The notes beneath the pieces are model-generated. The model searched no databases and was not told the origin of the DNA. It saw nothing but the letters and a program-made list of their open reading frames with translations. From contig NZ_JBLTWO010000006.1 of the NCBI RefSeq assembly GCF_049889055.1, positions 124,001-188,000 on the forward strand: DNA of 64,000 bases, in the 5' to 3' direction. Of the stretch, positions 28,855 to 36,919 are shown one piece after another (position 1 is the stretch's first letter; the number at the start of each line of letters is the position of its first letter). This DNA comes from Rhizorhabdus sp049889055. Its GTDB lineage: Bacteria; Pseudomonadota; Alphaproteobacteria; Sphingomonadales; Sphingomonadaceae. The position numbers and the translations under genes are program-made.

Positions 28855-30227
28855 TCGTCGAAGGGGTTGCGCGGCGCGCGCACGGTCAGCCGCACCGGCA
28901 CCGCGCCGAAGCCCAGCTCGCGCCTGATGCCGTTGACCAGATAACGGCGATAGCTCTCCGGCAGCTGATCGACCCGCGTCCCGAACAAAATGAAGCTCGG
29001 CGGCCGCGTGCGCGCCTGGGTCAGATAGCGCAGCTTGATCCGCTTGCCGCCCGGCGCCGGCGGCGGGTTGGCCTCGATCGCCTTTTCGAACCAGCGGTTG
29101 AGTCGGCCGGTGGAGACGCGCAGCGACCAGGCTTCGCGCGTTTCATGCGCGACCTGCAGCAGCTGGTCGACGCCGCGCCCGGTCGCGCCCGAGACGGTCA
29201 GCAGCGGCAGGCCCTTGACCTGCGCCAACCCCTCGTCGAGCGCCGCACGCACGCCCTGGAACAAGGACGGCGGATCGACGGCCACATCCCATTTGCTCAA
29301 AGCGATGATCAGGGCGCGGCCTTCCTGCAGCACCTTGTCGGCGATGCGCAGGTCCTGCGCCTCGAGCCCGAGGGTCGCATCGAGCAGCAGCACGACGACC
29401 TCGGCAAAATCCACCGCGCGCAGGCCATCGGCGACCGACAGCTTCTCCAGCTTGTCCTGCACCTTGGCGCGCTTGCGCATACCGGCGGTGTCGATCAGGC
29501 GGACCTTGCGGACCTGGCCATCGGGCGCATGCCAGTCCCAGTCGATCGCGATCGAATCGCGGGTAATGCCGGCCTCTGGTCCGGTGATCATCCGCTGTTC
29601 GCCGAGGATCTGGTTGATCAGGGTCGACTTGCCGGCATTGGGGCGCCCCACGATGGCGAGCTTGAGCGGGCCGCGGGCTTCCTCGTCCTCGCTGTCTTCC
29701 TCCTCGTCGAAACCCTCTTCCTCCTCGCGCTCGACATGCGGGCGCAGCGCATCGAACAGGTCGACAATGCCTTCGCCGTGCTCGGCCGACAGCGGCACCG
29801 GCTCACCCAGGCCAAGGCCGAAGGATTCGTAGATGCCATGCTCTGCGGCCTTGCCCTCGGCCTTGTTGGCGATGACGATCACCGGCGTGTTGGAACTGCG
29901 CAGCCAGTTGGCGATCTGCTCGTCGAGCGGGGTCAGGCCGGCGCGCGCATCGATCATGAACAGGGCGACGTCGGCCTCGTCCACGGCGGCCTGGGTCTGC
30001 GCGCGCATCCGGCCGGGCAGCGTTTCGGGATCGTCGGTCTCGAAGCCCGCCGTGTCGACGATCTTGAATTCCATGCCGAGCAGCGACGCATCGCCCTCGC
30101 GCCGATCGCGCGTCACGCCGGGACGATCGTCGACCAGAGCGAGCTTCTTGCCGACGAGACGATTGAACAGCGTCGACTTGCCGACGTTCGGGCGGCCGAC
30201 GATGGCAACGGTGGGGAGATGTTTCAT
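28851..30227 (-). CDS. der: Ribosome-associated GTPase Der (EngA)
   Basis: 458 residues, two tandem GTPase domains: VAIVGRPNVGKSTLFNRLVG with DTAGFE and NKAEG, then LAIVGRPNAGKSTLINQI with DTAGMRKRAKVQDKLE and SKWDV. A C-terminal KH-like domain follows (NPPPAPGGKRIKLRYLTQAR). Der is essential for 50S maturation. An acidic insert (EREEEEGFDEEEDSEDEEA, about residues 160-180) links the two GTPase domains. Confidence 0.96.
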   Translation of the reverse strand: MKHLPTVAIVGRPNVGKSTLFNRLVGKKLALVDDRPGVTRDRREGDASLLGMEFKIVDTAGFETDDPETLPGRMRAQTQAAVDEADVALFMIDARAGLTPLDEQIANWLRSSNTPVIVIANKAEGKAAEHGIYESFGLGLGEPVPLSAEHGEGIVDLFDALRPHVEREEEEGFDEEEDSEDEEARGPLKLAIVGRPNAGKSTLINQILGEQRMITGPEAGITRDSIAIDWDWHAPDGQVRKVRLIDTAGMRKRAKVQDKLEKLSVADGLRAVDFAEVVVLLLDATLGLEAQDLRIADKVLQEGRALIIALSKWDVAVDPPSLFQGVRAALDEGLAQVKGLPLLTVSGATGRGVDQLLQVAHETREAWSLRVSTGRLNRWFEKAIEANPPPAPGGKRIKLRYLTQARTRPPSFILFGTRVDQLPESYRRYLVNGIRRELGFGAVPVRLTVRAPRNPFDD

Positions 30228-30312
30228 CGGGGCCCCATACAGGGCCGCGAGCCTTTTGTTTAGCCCGAGTCTTCAGCTGTGCGGCGCGGAGCCGGAAGCC
30301 CCGCGCCCGCGA

Positions 30313-31647
30313 TCAGCGATAGGCGACCAGCTTGCCGCCGTCGGTCAGCACGAACAGCATATTGTCGGCAACGATCGGCGACGCATAAATGGTGTCGCCG
30401 AGCTTGGTCGTCCGGCCGACAGCGCCATCGGCGACGCCGACCTCGACCAGCTGGCCGAGCGTGTTGGTGAGGATCAGGCGGCCACCGGCCAGGATCGGGC
30501 CCGACCAGCTGACGGCGTTCTTCTTCTTCTTCACATTCTTCCAGCGCGGCAGCTGGGTCTGCCAGCGGATGCGGCCGCCGGTGCGCGTGATGCACAGCAG
30601 GCGCGCATCGTCGGTGACCACGAAGATCCATTCGCCTGCCACGACCGGGGTTTCGAGGCCGCCGACATTGACCTCCCACAGCCGCTGGCCGGTCAGGATG
30701 TCCATCGCGATCATGCGGCCACCCTCGCCGATGGCATAGGCGCGACCCTGGTCGATCACCGGCGAGGCATCGATGTCGACGAGGCTCGCCACCGAGGTGT
30801 TGATGCTCGTCCGCGACAGCGAGTCCTGCCACACGACGCGGCCATTTTCGTAGCGATAGGCGGTCAGCTCGCCCGAAGAGAAGCCGGCGATCACGGTGCC
30901 CTGGCCGATGGCGGGGGCACCCGCGCCGAACACCCCGGCGTTTTCGAGACTGCCGCTGGCGGTCCACAGCGTCTCGCCATTGGCTTCCTTCAGCGCGTAG
31001 AGCTGGTTGTCCTGGCTCATCACGTAGATCGACTCATTGCCGATCGACGGGGCGCCGCGCAGTGGGCCGCCGAGATGGACCTTCCACAGCTGGCTGCCGG
31101 TTCCGGCGTCGAACGCGGCAGTGTCGCCGACGCCGTTGGTGGCATAGACCTTGCCCGCATTATAGCTGACGCCGCCACCAAAGAGCGACGCCTTGTTGCC
31201 GTTCTTGTCGCCCAGCACGGCTTCCCAGACCGGCGCGCCGGTCTTCTGGTCGAAGGCATGGATGCGCGCGTCGACGTCGATCACATAGATGCGACCGCCG
31301 CCTGCGACCGGGCCGGCCGCGAGGCGCGCCTTGCTCGTCGATCCGGCGATCTTCCGGCTCCACGCGACCGAAAGCTGCTGGCCCAGCGACACATGGCCGA
31401 TCGCCTTGGCGGCATTGCCCCCCGGCTGCGGCCATTCGGGGTTCACCTGCTCGGTCGGCACGGTGACCGGCACGACGCCCAGCGTCGGATCGGCCTCGAT
31501 GTCGGTGTCCGAGGTCAGCACGGCGATACGTTGGCCGACGACCGGGGTCTTGGGCTTCTTGCGCTCGCCGCCGCCGAAGATGCCGCAACCGCCAAGGGTC
31601 GTCATGATCGCCAACCCCGCGGCTGCGGCGAAAAGCTTACGGTTCAT
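30313..31647 (-). CDS. bamB: Outer-membrane assembly lipoprotein BamB
   Basis: 444 residues from ATG 31647 (AAGGA about 9 nt upstream); a TTG at 31656 overlapping the upstream stop is an alternative. The lipoprotein signal ends in MTTLGGC (Cys21). The rest is a PQQ-like beta-propeller (GRIYVIDVDARIHAFDQKTG, KVYATNGVGDTAAFDAGTG, and repeats). BamB is the periplasmic scaffold of the BAM complex. It lies downstream of the YfgM-like gene as in many genomes. Confidence 0.88.
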   Translation of the reverse strand: MNRKLFAAAAGLAIMTTLGGCGIFGGGERKKPKTPVVGQRIAVLTSDTDIEADPTLGVVPVTVPTEQVNPEWPQPGGNAAKAIGHVSLGQQLSVAWSRKIAGSTSKARLAAGPVAGGGRIYVIDVDARIHAFDQKTGAPVWEAVLGDKNGNKASLFGGGVSYNAGKVYATNGVGDTAAFDAGTGSQLWKVHLGGPLRGAPSIGNESIYVMSQDNQLYALKEANGETLWTASGSLENAGVFGAGAPAIGQGTVIAGFSSGELTAYRYENGRVVWQDSLSRTSINTSVASLVDIDASPVIDQGRAYAIGEGGRMIAMDILTGQRLWEVNVGGLETPVVAGEWIFVVTDDARLLCITRTGGRIRWQTQLPRWKNVKKKKNAVSWSGPILAGGRLILTNTLGQLVEVGVADGAVGRTTKLGDTIYASPIVADNMLFVLTDGGKLVAYR

Positions 31648-31652
31648 TCGGA

Positions 31653-32372
31653 TCAATCCTTGTCAGCGGGGGCAGTCGCCGTCGCGGTCGCGGCGGCCTC
31701 GTCGACGTTCACGCCCAGGCTGGTGGCGAGGCGTGCGGCGCGGACGCGCAGCGTGTCGGGTGCTTCCTTGTCGCGCGCGACGGCGGCGAGCAGACGCCCG
31801 GCCTCCGCGGTGCGGTTGAGCTGGAGCATGGCAATGGCGGTCATCTCGCCAGCCGTGCCGAAAAAGGGTTGGCCCTCGATCGTCAGCGGCTTCAGGCGGT
31901 CGATGATCTGCTGCGGCGGCAGCGTGTCATATTCGAGCAGCGTCTGACGGATCAGCGCGATGTCGCGATAGGGCTGGGCGACGTCCTCATCGGCGGCGAT
32001 GCCCGCGAAGATCGCGGCGGCGCCCTTGGCGTCGCCCCGGTCGAAAGCCAGCGCGGCCTTGGTCATCAGGCCCGATACGCGATAGCCGGGTCCGCCCTCG
32101 GCGATCAGCTGCTCGGCCTTCTTGGCAGCGTCGGTCTTGCGCGCGGCCTGCACGTCGGCGATCAGCGCGCCCATCGTCTCGCCCTGCTTTTCCGCCGCCT
32201 TCTGCTGCTCGGCGCGCCAGAAGAGGAAGGCCGCGAGCCCGGCGAGCAACAGCGCGACCGCGATCAGCGCCAGCTTGCCATAATGTTTCCAGACCTTGAG
32301 GAGCTGCTCCTGGCGAAGCTCTTCGTCGACTTCACGGACGAATGCGTCCTCGGTGGGCGGCAATGAGGCCAA
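31653..32372 (-). CDS. YfgM-like TPR membrane protein
   Basis: 239 residues from a TTG at 32372, with GGAG 7 nt upstream; a TTG at 32387 is also in frame but leaves a poor ribosome site. One N-terminal transmembrane helix (KLALIAVALLLAGLAAFLFW) with the remainder periplasmic, helical TPR-like (AALAFDRGDAKGAAAIFAGI). This is the DUF2133/YfgM family, a partner of SecYEG and BAM chaperones. Stop and bamB start nearly abut. Confidence 0.8.
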   Translation of the reverse strand: MASLPPTEDAFVREVDEELRQEQLLKVWKHYGKLALIAVALLLAGLAAFLFWRAEQQKAAEKQGETMGALIADVQAARKTDAAKKAEQLIAEGGPGYRVSGLMTKAALAFDRGDAKGAAAIFAGIAADEDVAQPYRDIALIRQTLLEYDTLPPQQIIDRLKPLTIEGQPFFGTAGEMTAIAMLQLNRTAEAGRLLAAVARDKEAPDTLRVRAARLATSLGVNVDEAAATATATAPADKD

Positions 32373-32425
32373 GAACAGTCTCCACAACAGGCGGTGCCGG
32401 CCCTCTTAGCGGGCGACAGGGCCCC

Positions 32426-32462
32426 GTGCCATAGCCAATAGAGGGGTGCCATAGCCAATAGA
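32426..32462. repeat. 17-bp tandem direct repeat
   Basis: GTGCCATAGCCAATAGA occurs at 32426-32442 and 32446-32462, a 20-bp period, in the gap between the YfgM-like gene and panB. Confidence 0.85.
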
Positions 32463-32490
32463 TATCGGCGATGAACGGACGCCGGAGCCG

Positions 32491-33348
32491 TCAGGCCTTG
32501 GGCTGATAGGTCTGCTCGGCCGTCGGAAAGCGCCGCGCGCGCACGTCTTCGGCATATTCGGCGACGGCGGCGTCGATCTCCGTCGCGAGCTGCGCATATT
32601 TCTTCACGAAGCGCGGCACCCGGTCGAACATGCCGAGCATGTCGTCGATCACGAGGACCTGGCCATCGCATTCGGCCGATCCGCCGATGCCGATCGTCGG
32701 TATGTCGATCGCGCGGGTCATCTCGATCGCCAGCGGTTCGACCACGCCTTCGACGACCAGCGCGAAGGCGCCGGCCTCGGACACCGCCTTCGCATCGCCG
32801 ATCAGCTTGGCATATTCCTGCTGGCTGCGCCCGCGCGCGCCATAGCCGCCGAGTGCATTGACCGCCTGCGGGGTCAGCCCGACATGGCCGACGACCGGGA
32901 TGCCGCGCGCACAGAGGAAGGCGATCGTCTCGGCCATCGCCTCCCCGCCTTCCAGCTTGATCGCCGCCGCACCCGTTTCCTTCATCACCCGCGCGGCCGA
33001 TCGGAACGCCTGTTCGGGGCTTTCCTCATAGGAGCCGAACGGCATGTCGATGACGACCAGGCTGTGATAGCTGCCGCGCACGACCGCCGCGCCATGCGCG
33101 ATCATCATGTCGAGGCTGACCGGCAGGCTCGACGGCAAGCCGTAGAGCACCTGCCCCAGGCTGTCCCCGACCAGCAGCATGTCGCAATGCGGATCGAGGA
33201 TCTGCGCCATGCGGATCGTGTAGGCGGTCAGCATCACCAGCGGCTGCTTGCCCTTGGCGGCGCGGATCGCGGGCACGGTCAGCCGCTTCATCGGCGCCGG
33301 CGTCGGGTTCGCGCGGCTGGTGGCGGTGTCGATCTGGAAGGTGGACAT
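32491..33348 (-). CDS. panB: 3-methyl-2-oxobutanoate hydroxymethyltransferase
   Basis: PanB makes ketopantoate for pantothenate and CoA. 285 residues; family blocks include LVMLTAYTIRMAQILD, DMLLVGDSLGQVLYG, AIKLEGGEAM, HVGLTPQAVNALGGY (Mg2+ and ketoacid site) and TIGIGGSAECDGQVLV. N-terminal 19 residues are low-similarity, so a start within them is possible. Upstream lies the triple repeat, not a close operon partner. Confidence 0.95.
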   Translation of the reverse strand: MSTFQIDTATSRANPTPAPMKRLTVPAIRAAKGKQPLVMLTAYTIRMAQILDPHCDMLLVGDSLGQVLYGLPSSLPVSLDMMIAHGAAVVRGSYHSLVVIDMPFGSYEESPEQAFRSAARVMKETGAAAIKLEGGEAMAETIAFLCARGIPVVGHVGLTPQAVNALGGYGARGRSQQEYAKLIGDAKAVSEAGAFALVVEGVVEPLAIEMTRAIDIPTIGIGGSAECDGQVLVIDDMLGMFDRVPRFVKKYAQLATEIDAAVAEYAEDVRARRFPTAEQTYQPKA

Positions 33349-33355
33349 TATATCT

Positions 33356-33765
33356 GGCCCTCAATTGCCGGGCGTGGGGCATCCGCCCCACTTGGCTTCC
33401 TCGCATAAGCTCGGGCGGCCTTTGGCCTTGCGGAGCCCTCGCGGGCTCCGACGTTAGGCCCGGCGTCGGAATATGTACATGTTTTGAAGGACCGGGCCTC
33501 AAGCGCCGGCGGCCACGTCCGTGGCCTTGGCTATCCTCGCATAAGCTCGGGCGCGCGGTCGCGCTTGCGGTGCCCTGCGGGCTCCGACGTTAGGCCCGGC
33601 GTCGGAACATGTACATGTTGTGTGAGGTTGGCCCTCAAGCGCCGGGCGTGGGGCATCCGCCCCACTTGGCTATCCTCGCATAAGCTCGGGCGGCCCTTGG
33701 CCTTGCAGAGCCCTGGCAGGCTCCGGCGCCAGACCCGGCGCTTCCGGGAAGCCAGCATCTACGGA
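33356..33765. repeat. Three tandem ~137-bp structured repeats between gapR and panB
   Basis: Three copies begin near 33356, 33494 and 33630 (anchor TCGCATAAGC at 33401, 33537, 33676; offsets 136 and 139). Each copy carries the same order of hairpins: first a GTGGGG/CCCCAC (33374-33391, 33648-33665) or GGCCAC/GTGGCC stem (33511-33526), then GGCC/GGCC (33417-33427, 33692-33702) or GCGCG/CGCGC (33551-33564), then GGAGCCC/GGGCTCC (33432-33449) and shorter equivalents. Stem sequences differ between copies but pairing is kept. AACATGTACATGTT, a perfect palindrome, is at 33606-33619 and nearly repeated at 33470. Nothing coding was recognised. This fills most of the 449-bp gap. Confidence 0.85.
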
Positions 33766-33782
33766 TTCTGGACGCCCGGCGT

Positions 33783-33801
33783 CTGAGGGTCAATCCCTCA
33801 G
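33783..33801 (-). other. Hairpin across the gapR stop codon
   Basis: CTGAGGG (33783-33789) and CCCTCAG (33795-33801) pair across TCAAT and include the gapR stop. No T-run follows, so it is a weak terminator at best; it may stabilise the 3' end. Confidence 0.45.
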
Positions 33802-34061
33802 AGCATCCCCAGCGCAGCCATGTAGGTTTCGAGGATCATCGCCTCTTCCTCATGCTCGCCCTTCTTCTTCTTGCGGATGGCGAGCAGCTTGCGGACGATC
33901 TTGGTGTCGTAGCCGCGGCTCTTCATCTCGGACATGACGTCCTTGATGTCGTCGGCGATGCCCTTCTTTTCCTCTTCCAGGCGCTCGACCCGCTCGACGA
34001 ACAGACGCAGCTCCTGCGCTGCGATGCTGCCCTTGTCTTCGGTCGTGTCGGCTTCGGCCAT
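33798..34061 (-). CDS. gapR: DUF2312 / GapR-type nucleoid-associated protein
   Basis: 87 residues. The sequence aligns with the DUF2312/GapR pattern: LRLFVERVERLEEEKKGIAD, DIKDVMSEMKSRGYDTKIVR, then KLLAIRKKKKGEHEEEAMIL. GapR is a small coiled-coil protein that clamps overtwisted DNA and helps the gyrase cycle in Caulobacter and relatives. It is the whole length of the family. The nearby repeat is GC-rich and therefore not the AT-rich target usually reported. Confidence 0.9.
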   Translation of the reverse strand: MAEADTTEDKGSIAAQELRLFVERVERLEEEKKGIADDIKDVMSEMKSRGYDTKIVRKLLAIRKKKKGEHEEEAMILETYMAALGML

Positions 34062-34273
34062 GATTCGTCTATCCCTGCATGCGGTGAAGGCGAGACGCTG
34101 TAGAGGCAGCCGCCCCCGCGCTCAACGGAGAATAAGCGGACGGGCCGCGACCGGTCGCATGGGCCGGCGGATTACGCAATCGATAGCATTGACATGACGG
34201 AGGGGGTTGTCATCTCCACAGGCCGGTCTATCCCCTGTCGCATCCTCCCCCGATTGAGATCAGGAAAAGACAC

Positions 34274-35731
34274 GTGGAGAGCCAGATTTCCCCCCGCCAG
34301 CGCAAGGTTCGCGTGCTGGCCACGCTCGGCCCGGCGAGTGCCTCGCCCGAAATGATCGCGCGCCTGTTCAAGGCCGGCGCCGACGCCTTCCGCATCAACA
34401 TGAGCCACGGCACGCATGAGGACAAGGTGCCGCTGGTGCAGGCGATCCGCGCGATGGAGAAGGAGTTCGGCCGCACCACCACGATCCTGTTCGACCTGCA
34501 GGGCCCCAAGCTGCGCGTCGGCAAATTCGCCGAGGGCCGCGTGATGCTCGAGACCGGCAAGCCCTTCCGGCTCGATCGCGATCCGACGCCCGGCGACGCG
34601 ACCCGCGTCGAACTGCCCCATCGCGAGATTTTCGAGGCGCTGAAACCCGGCACCCGCCTGCTGCTCGACGACGGCAAGCTGGTCCTGCGCGTGCGCAACG
34701 TCCATGCCGACTGGATCGACACGCTGGTCGAGGTCGGCGGCGCGCTGTCCAACGCCAAGGGGCTCAACGTCCCCGACGTGATCGTGCCGATGGCCGCGCT
34801 GACCGAGAAGGACCGCCGCGACCTGACCTTCGCCTGCGAACATGGCGCTGACTGGATCGCGCTCTCCTTCGTCCAGCGGCCCGAGGACGTCGCCGAGGCC
34901 CGCCGCCTGATCGGCGGCAAGGCGGCGCTGCTCGCGAAGATCGAGAAGCCGGCGGCGGTCGAGCGGCTCGAGGAGATATTGGAGCTGGCCGACGCGGTGA
35001 TGGTCGCGCGCGGCGACCTGGGCGTCGAGCTGCCGCCCGAGCGCGTGCCGCCGATGCAGAAGCGCATCGTCGAGACCGCGCGCCGCATGGGCCGCCCGGT
35101 CGTGGTGGCGACGCAGATGCTCGAATCGATGATACAGTCGCCCTCGCCCACCCGCGCCGAAGTGTCCGACGTCGCGACCGCCATCTATGACGGCGCCGAC
35201 GCGGTGATGCTGTCGGCCGAATCGGCGAGCGGCCAGTGGCCGGAAGAGGCGGTGTCGATGATGAACGCCATCGCCATGTCGGTCGAAAGCGACCCCGGCT
35301 ATGCCGCGCGCCTGCACTTTACCGAGACGCTCCCCGACGCCACCACCGCCGACGCCTTGGCCGAGGCCGCCGCGAGCATCGCTAACACCGTGTCCGCCAG
35401 CGCGATCGTCTGCTTCACCTTGTCGGGCTCGACCGCGCGGCGCATCGCCCGCGAGCGGCCGATGGTGCCGCTGATGGTGCTGACCCCGCAGGCGGCGACC
35501 GCCCGCCGCCTCGGCCTCCTCTGGGGCGCCCACGCCGTCCGCACCCGCGACGTCGCGAGCTTCGAGGAGATGGTCGCCAAGACCAAGCGCATGGTCCTGC
35601 GCCACAAGCTGGCCCAAGCCGGCGACCGCATCGTCGTCGTCGCCGGCGTCCCCTTCGGCACGCCGGGCTCGACGAACATGATCCATGTCGTCCGCCTGAC
35701 GGGGGATGAGTTGAAGGGCTATGGGGGGTAG
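34274..35731 (+). CDS. pyk: Pyruvate kinase
   Basis: Converts PEP and ADP to pyruvate and ATP. 485 residues from a GTG at 34274 with AGGA upstream. Motifs: RVLATLGPASASPEMIARLF, DAFRINMSHGTHED, LLAKIEKPAAVERLEEIL, MVARGDLGVELPPERVPPMQ, and AVMLSAESASGQWPEEAV. The C-terminal domain (FTLSGSTARRIARERP) is present. It starts a strand switch from gapR, 212 bp apart. Confidence 0.95.
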   Translation: MESQISPRQRKVRVLATLGPASASPEMIARLFKAGADAFRINMSHGTHEDKVPLVQAIRAMEKEFGRTTTILFDLQGPKLRVGKFAEGRVMLETGKPFRLDRDPTPGDATRVELPHREIFEALKPGTRLLLDDGKLVLRVRNVHADWIDTLVEVGGALSNAKGLNVPDVIVPMAALTEKDRRDLTFACEHGADWIALSFVQRPEDVAEARRLIGGKAALLAKIEKPAAVERLEEILELADAVMVARGDLGVELPPERVPPMQKRIVETARRMGRPVVVATQMLESMIQSPSPTRAEVSDVATAIYDGADAVMLSAESASGQWPEEAVSMMNAIAMSVESDPGYAARLHFTETLPDATTADALAEAAASIANTVSASAIVCFTLSGSTARRIARERPMVPLMVLTPQAATARRLGLLWGAHAVRTRDVASFEEMVAKTKRMVLRHKLAQAGDRIVVVAGVPFGTPGSTNMIHVVRLTGDELKGYGG

Positions 35732-35765
35732 GGGTTCTATCTGCGAGGATGAGATCAGGAAGTAG

Positions 35766-36554
35766 ATGAGCGAACGCGATTTCCCTGCAGTCATTCAACG
35801 CAACTTTGCGTGGCGTCTCGCATTTTGGGGAATGCTCGCGCTCTCGATTGGATGGCTGCTCCTCGCCGTTTTGATATGGCCCAGAAGCTTAGAGGCTTTG
35901 ATTCACCAACCGCTACTCCGCAAACCAAGCGGGAGTTGGGCGATGGTAGGCGTCTCGATCATTGCTCTGATGCAGCCTCCAGCGTTGGCATGGCTTATCT
36001 ATCGCGCGGTTCGCGGCCGCTACTCCCGACGCGCAGGCGCGCTCATTGTCAGTGCCGCTGCACCTCTCTCTACCCTCGCAGCAATTGCATTACTGATGAC
36101 AACTGCCAAAGTGCTCGAGAAACGCGCACTCCATGAACATGAGATGCGCCTATCCACCGGATCGATTTCCTATGTCTGTGAGAAAGATCATCCGTCGGTA
36201 GACTTTCGTCGCGACGCGATGCGGTCGACTCAGTTGATTCTAACCAAGCATCGACATGGCGATACTCCGCCGACTTGGACCATTGCTTGGCCTGCGGAAA
36301 TGGCCGGAGCCGCCGCGAACTTCGACGCCGATACAGGCAGTATAGGCGGATCACAGGGCATACAGTGGCGAGCCGCCCGGGGACGGTACTCTGCCACGCT
36401 TTCGTTCAGCGATGTGCTCGGTGAGTATGGGACAGCGACGATTTGGCTGCGGATGAAGCGGTCGGATGACCGGGATTTTAGTCGGGACAGTGATCCGGCC
36501 TATATTGATATGACTTGCGGCCCCGATCCAGAAAGCTATCGCGCGAACGAGTGA
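35766..36554 (+). CDS. Unrecognised membrane protein in a less GC-rich patch
   Basis: 262 residues. Three probable transmembrane helices: LAFWGMLALSIGWLLLAVLI, MVGVSIIALMQPPALAWLIY, and ALIVSAAAPLSTLAAIALLM. The C-terminal half (about residues 125-262) is soluble, with two cysteines (SYVCEKDH, DMTCGPD) and no recognised motif. Codon use is less GC-rich at third positions than the flanking pyk and S10 genes, hinting at later acquisition. It begins 34 bp after pyk. Function cannot be stated. Confidence 0.65.
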   Translation: MSERDFPAVIQRNFAWRLAFWGMLALSIGWLLLAVLIWPRSLEALIHQPLLRKPSGSWAMVGVSIIALMQPPALAWLIYRAVRGRYSRRAGALIVSAAAPLSTLAAIALLMTTAKVLEKRALHEHEMRLSTGSISYVCEKDHPSVDFRRDAMRSTQLILTKHRHGDTPPTWTIAWPAEMAGAAANFDADTGSIGGSQGIQWRAARGRYSATLSFSDVLGEYGTATIWLRMKRSDDRDFSRDSDPAYIDMTCGPDPESYRANE

Positions 36555-36716
36555 TCGCGGCGTTTTTCTTGTCCCGCAAGACCGTTCACTTCTCCTCCTT
36601 TCCAGACGGCTCGATGTATCTGAAAAGTACGGTTGGGGGTAAGAGATCGAAACCTGTCAATGTCGGATGGTATGTCATCCGCTTCGGCGTTTAGCTTTGC
36701 AGGAAAGGTACTGAGG

Positions 36717-36863
36717 ATGCGACGGCGAATAATCACCACGGTCGCGATCTTGGCGGCCTTTTATCTCGGCTGGTGGCTGCACGGCTTCATCAATATCGAT
36801 CAGTGCCTTGATGCAGGCGGCGTTTGGGACGACCGCCACAATTTTTGCAGCCACCTCGATTGA
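36717..36863 (+). CDS. Small membrane protein (48 residues)
   Basis: 48 residues from ATG 36717. A single helix (IITTVAILAAFYLGWWLHGF) is followed by a short tail with two cysteines (INIDQCLDAGGVWDDRHNFC). The DQCLDAGGVWD pattern recurs in small proteins of the group as I recall it. Weak AGG lies upstream. No function is known. It lies 56 bp before the S10 peptidase. Confidence 0.6.
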   Translation: MRRRIITTVAILAAFYLGWWLHGFINIDQCLDAGGVWDDRHNFCSHLD

Positions 36864-36919
36864 AAGCTCCCTTGGCTTCCGCCACACCTCTTCCAAACAT
36901 ATCCTTCGGGGGAGCCGTC

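Noticed and set aside
33356..33765. CRISPR array
   Set aside because: The units are long, imperfect, and without separate short repeats and unique spacers.
33484..33786. Open frames within the triple repeat
   Set aside because: They do not keep frame between repeat copies and have no ribosome sites; the element looks structural.
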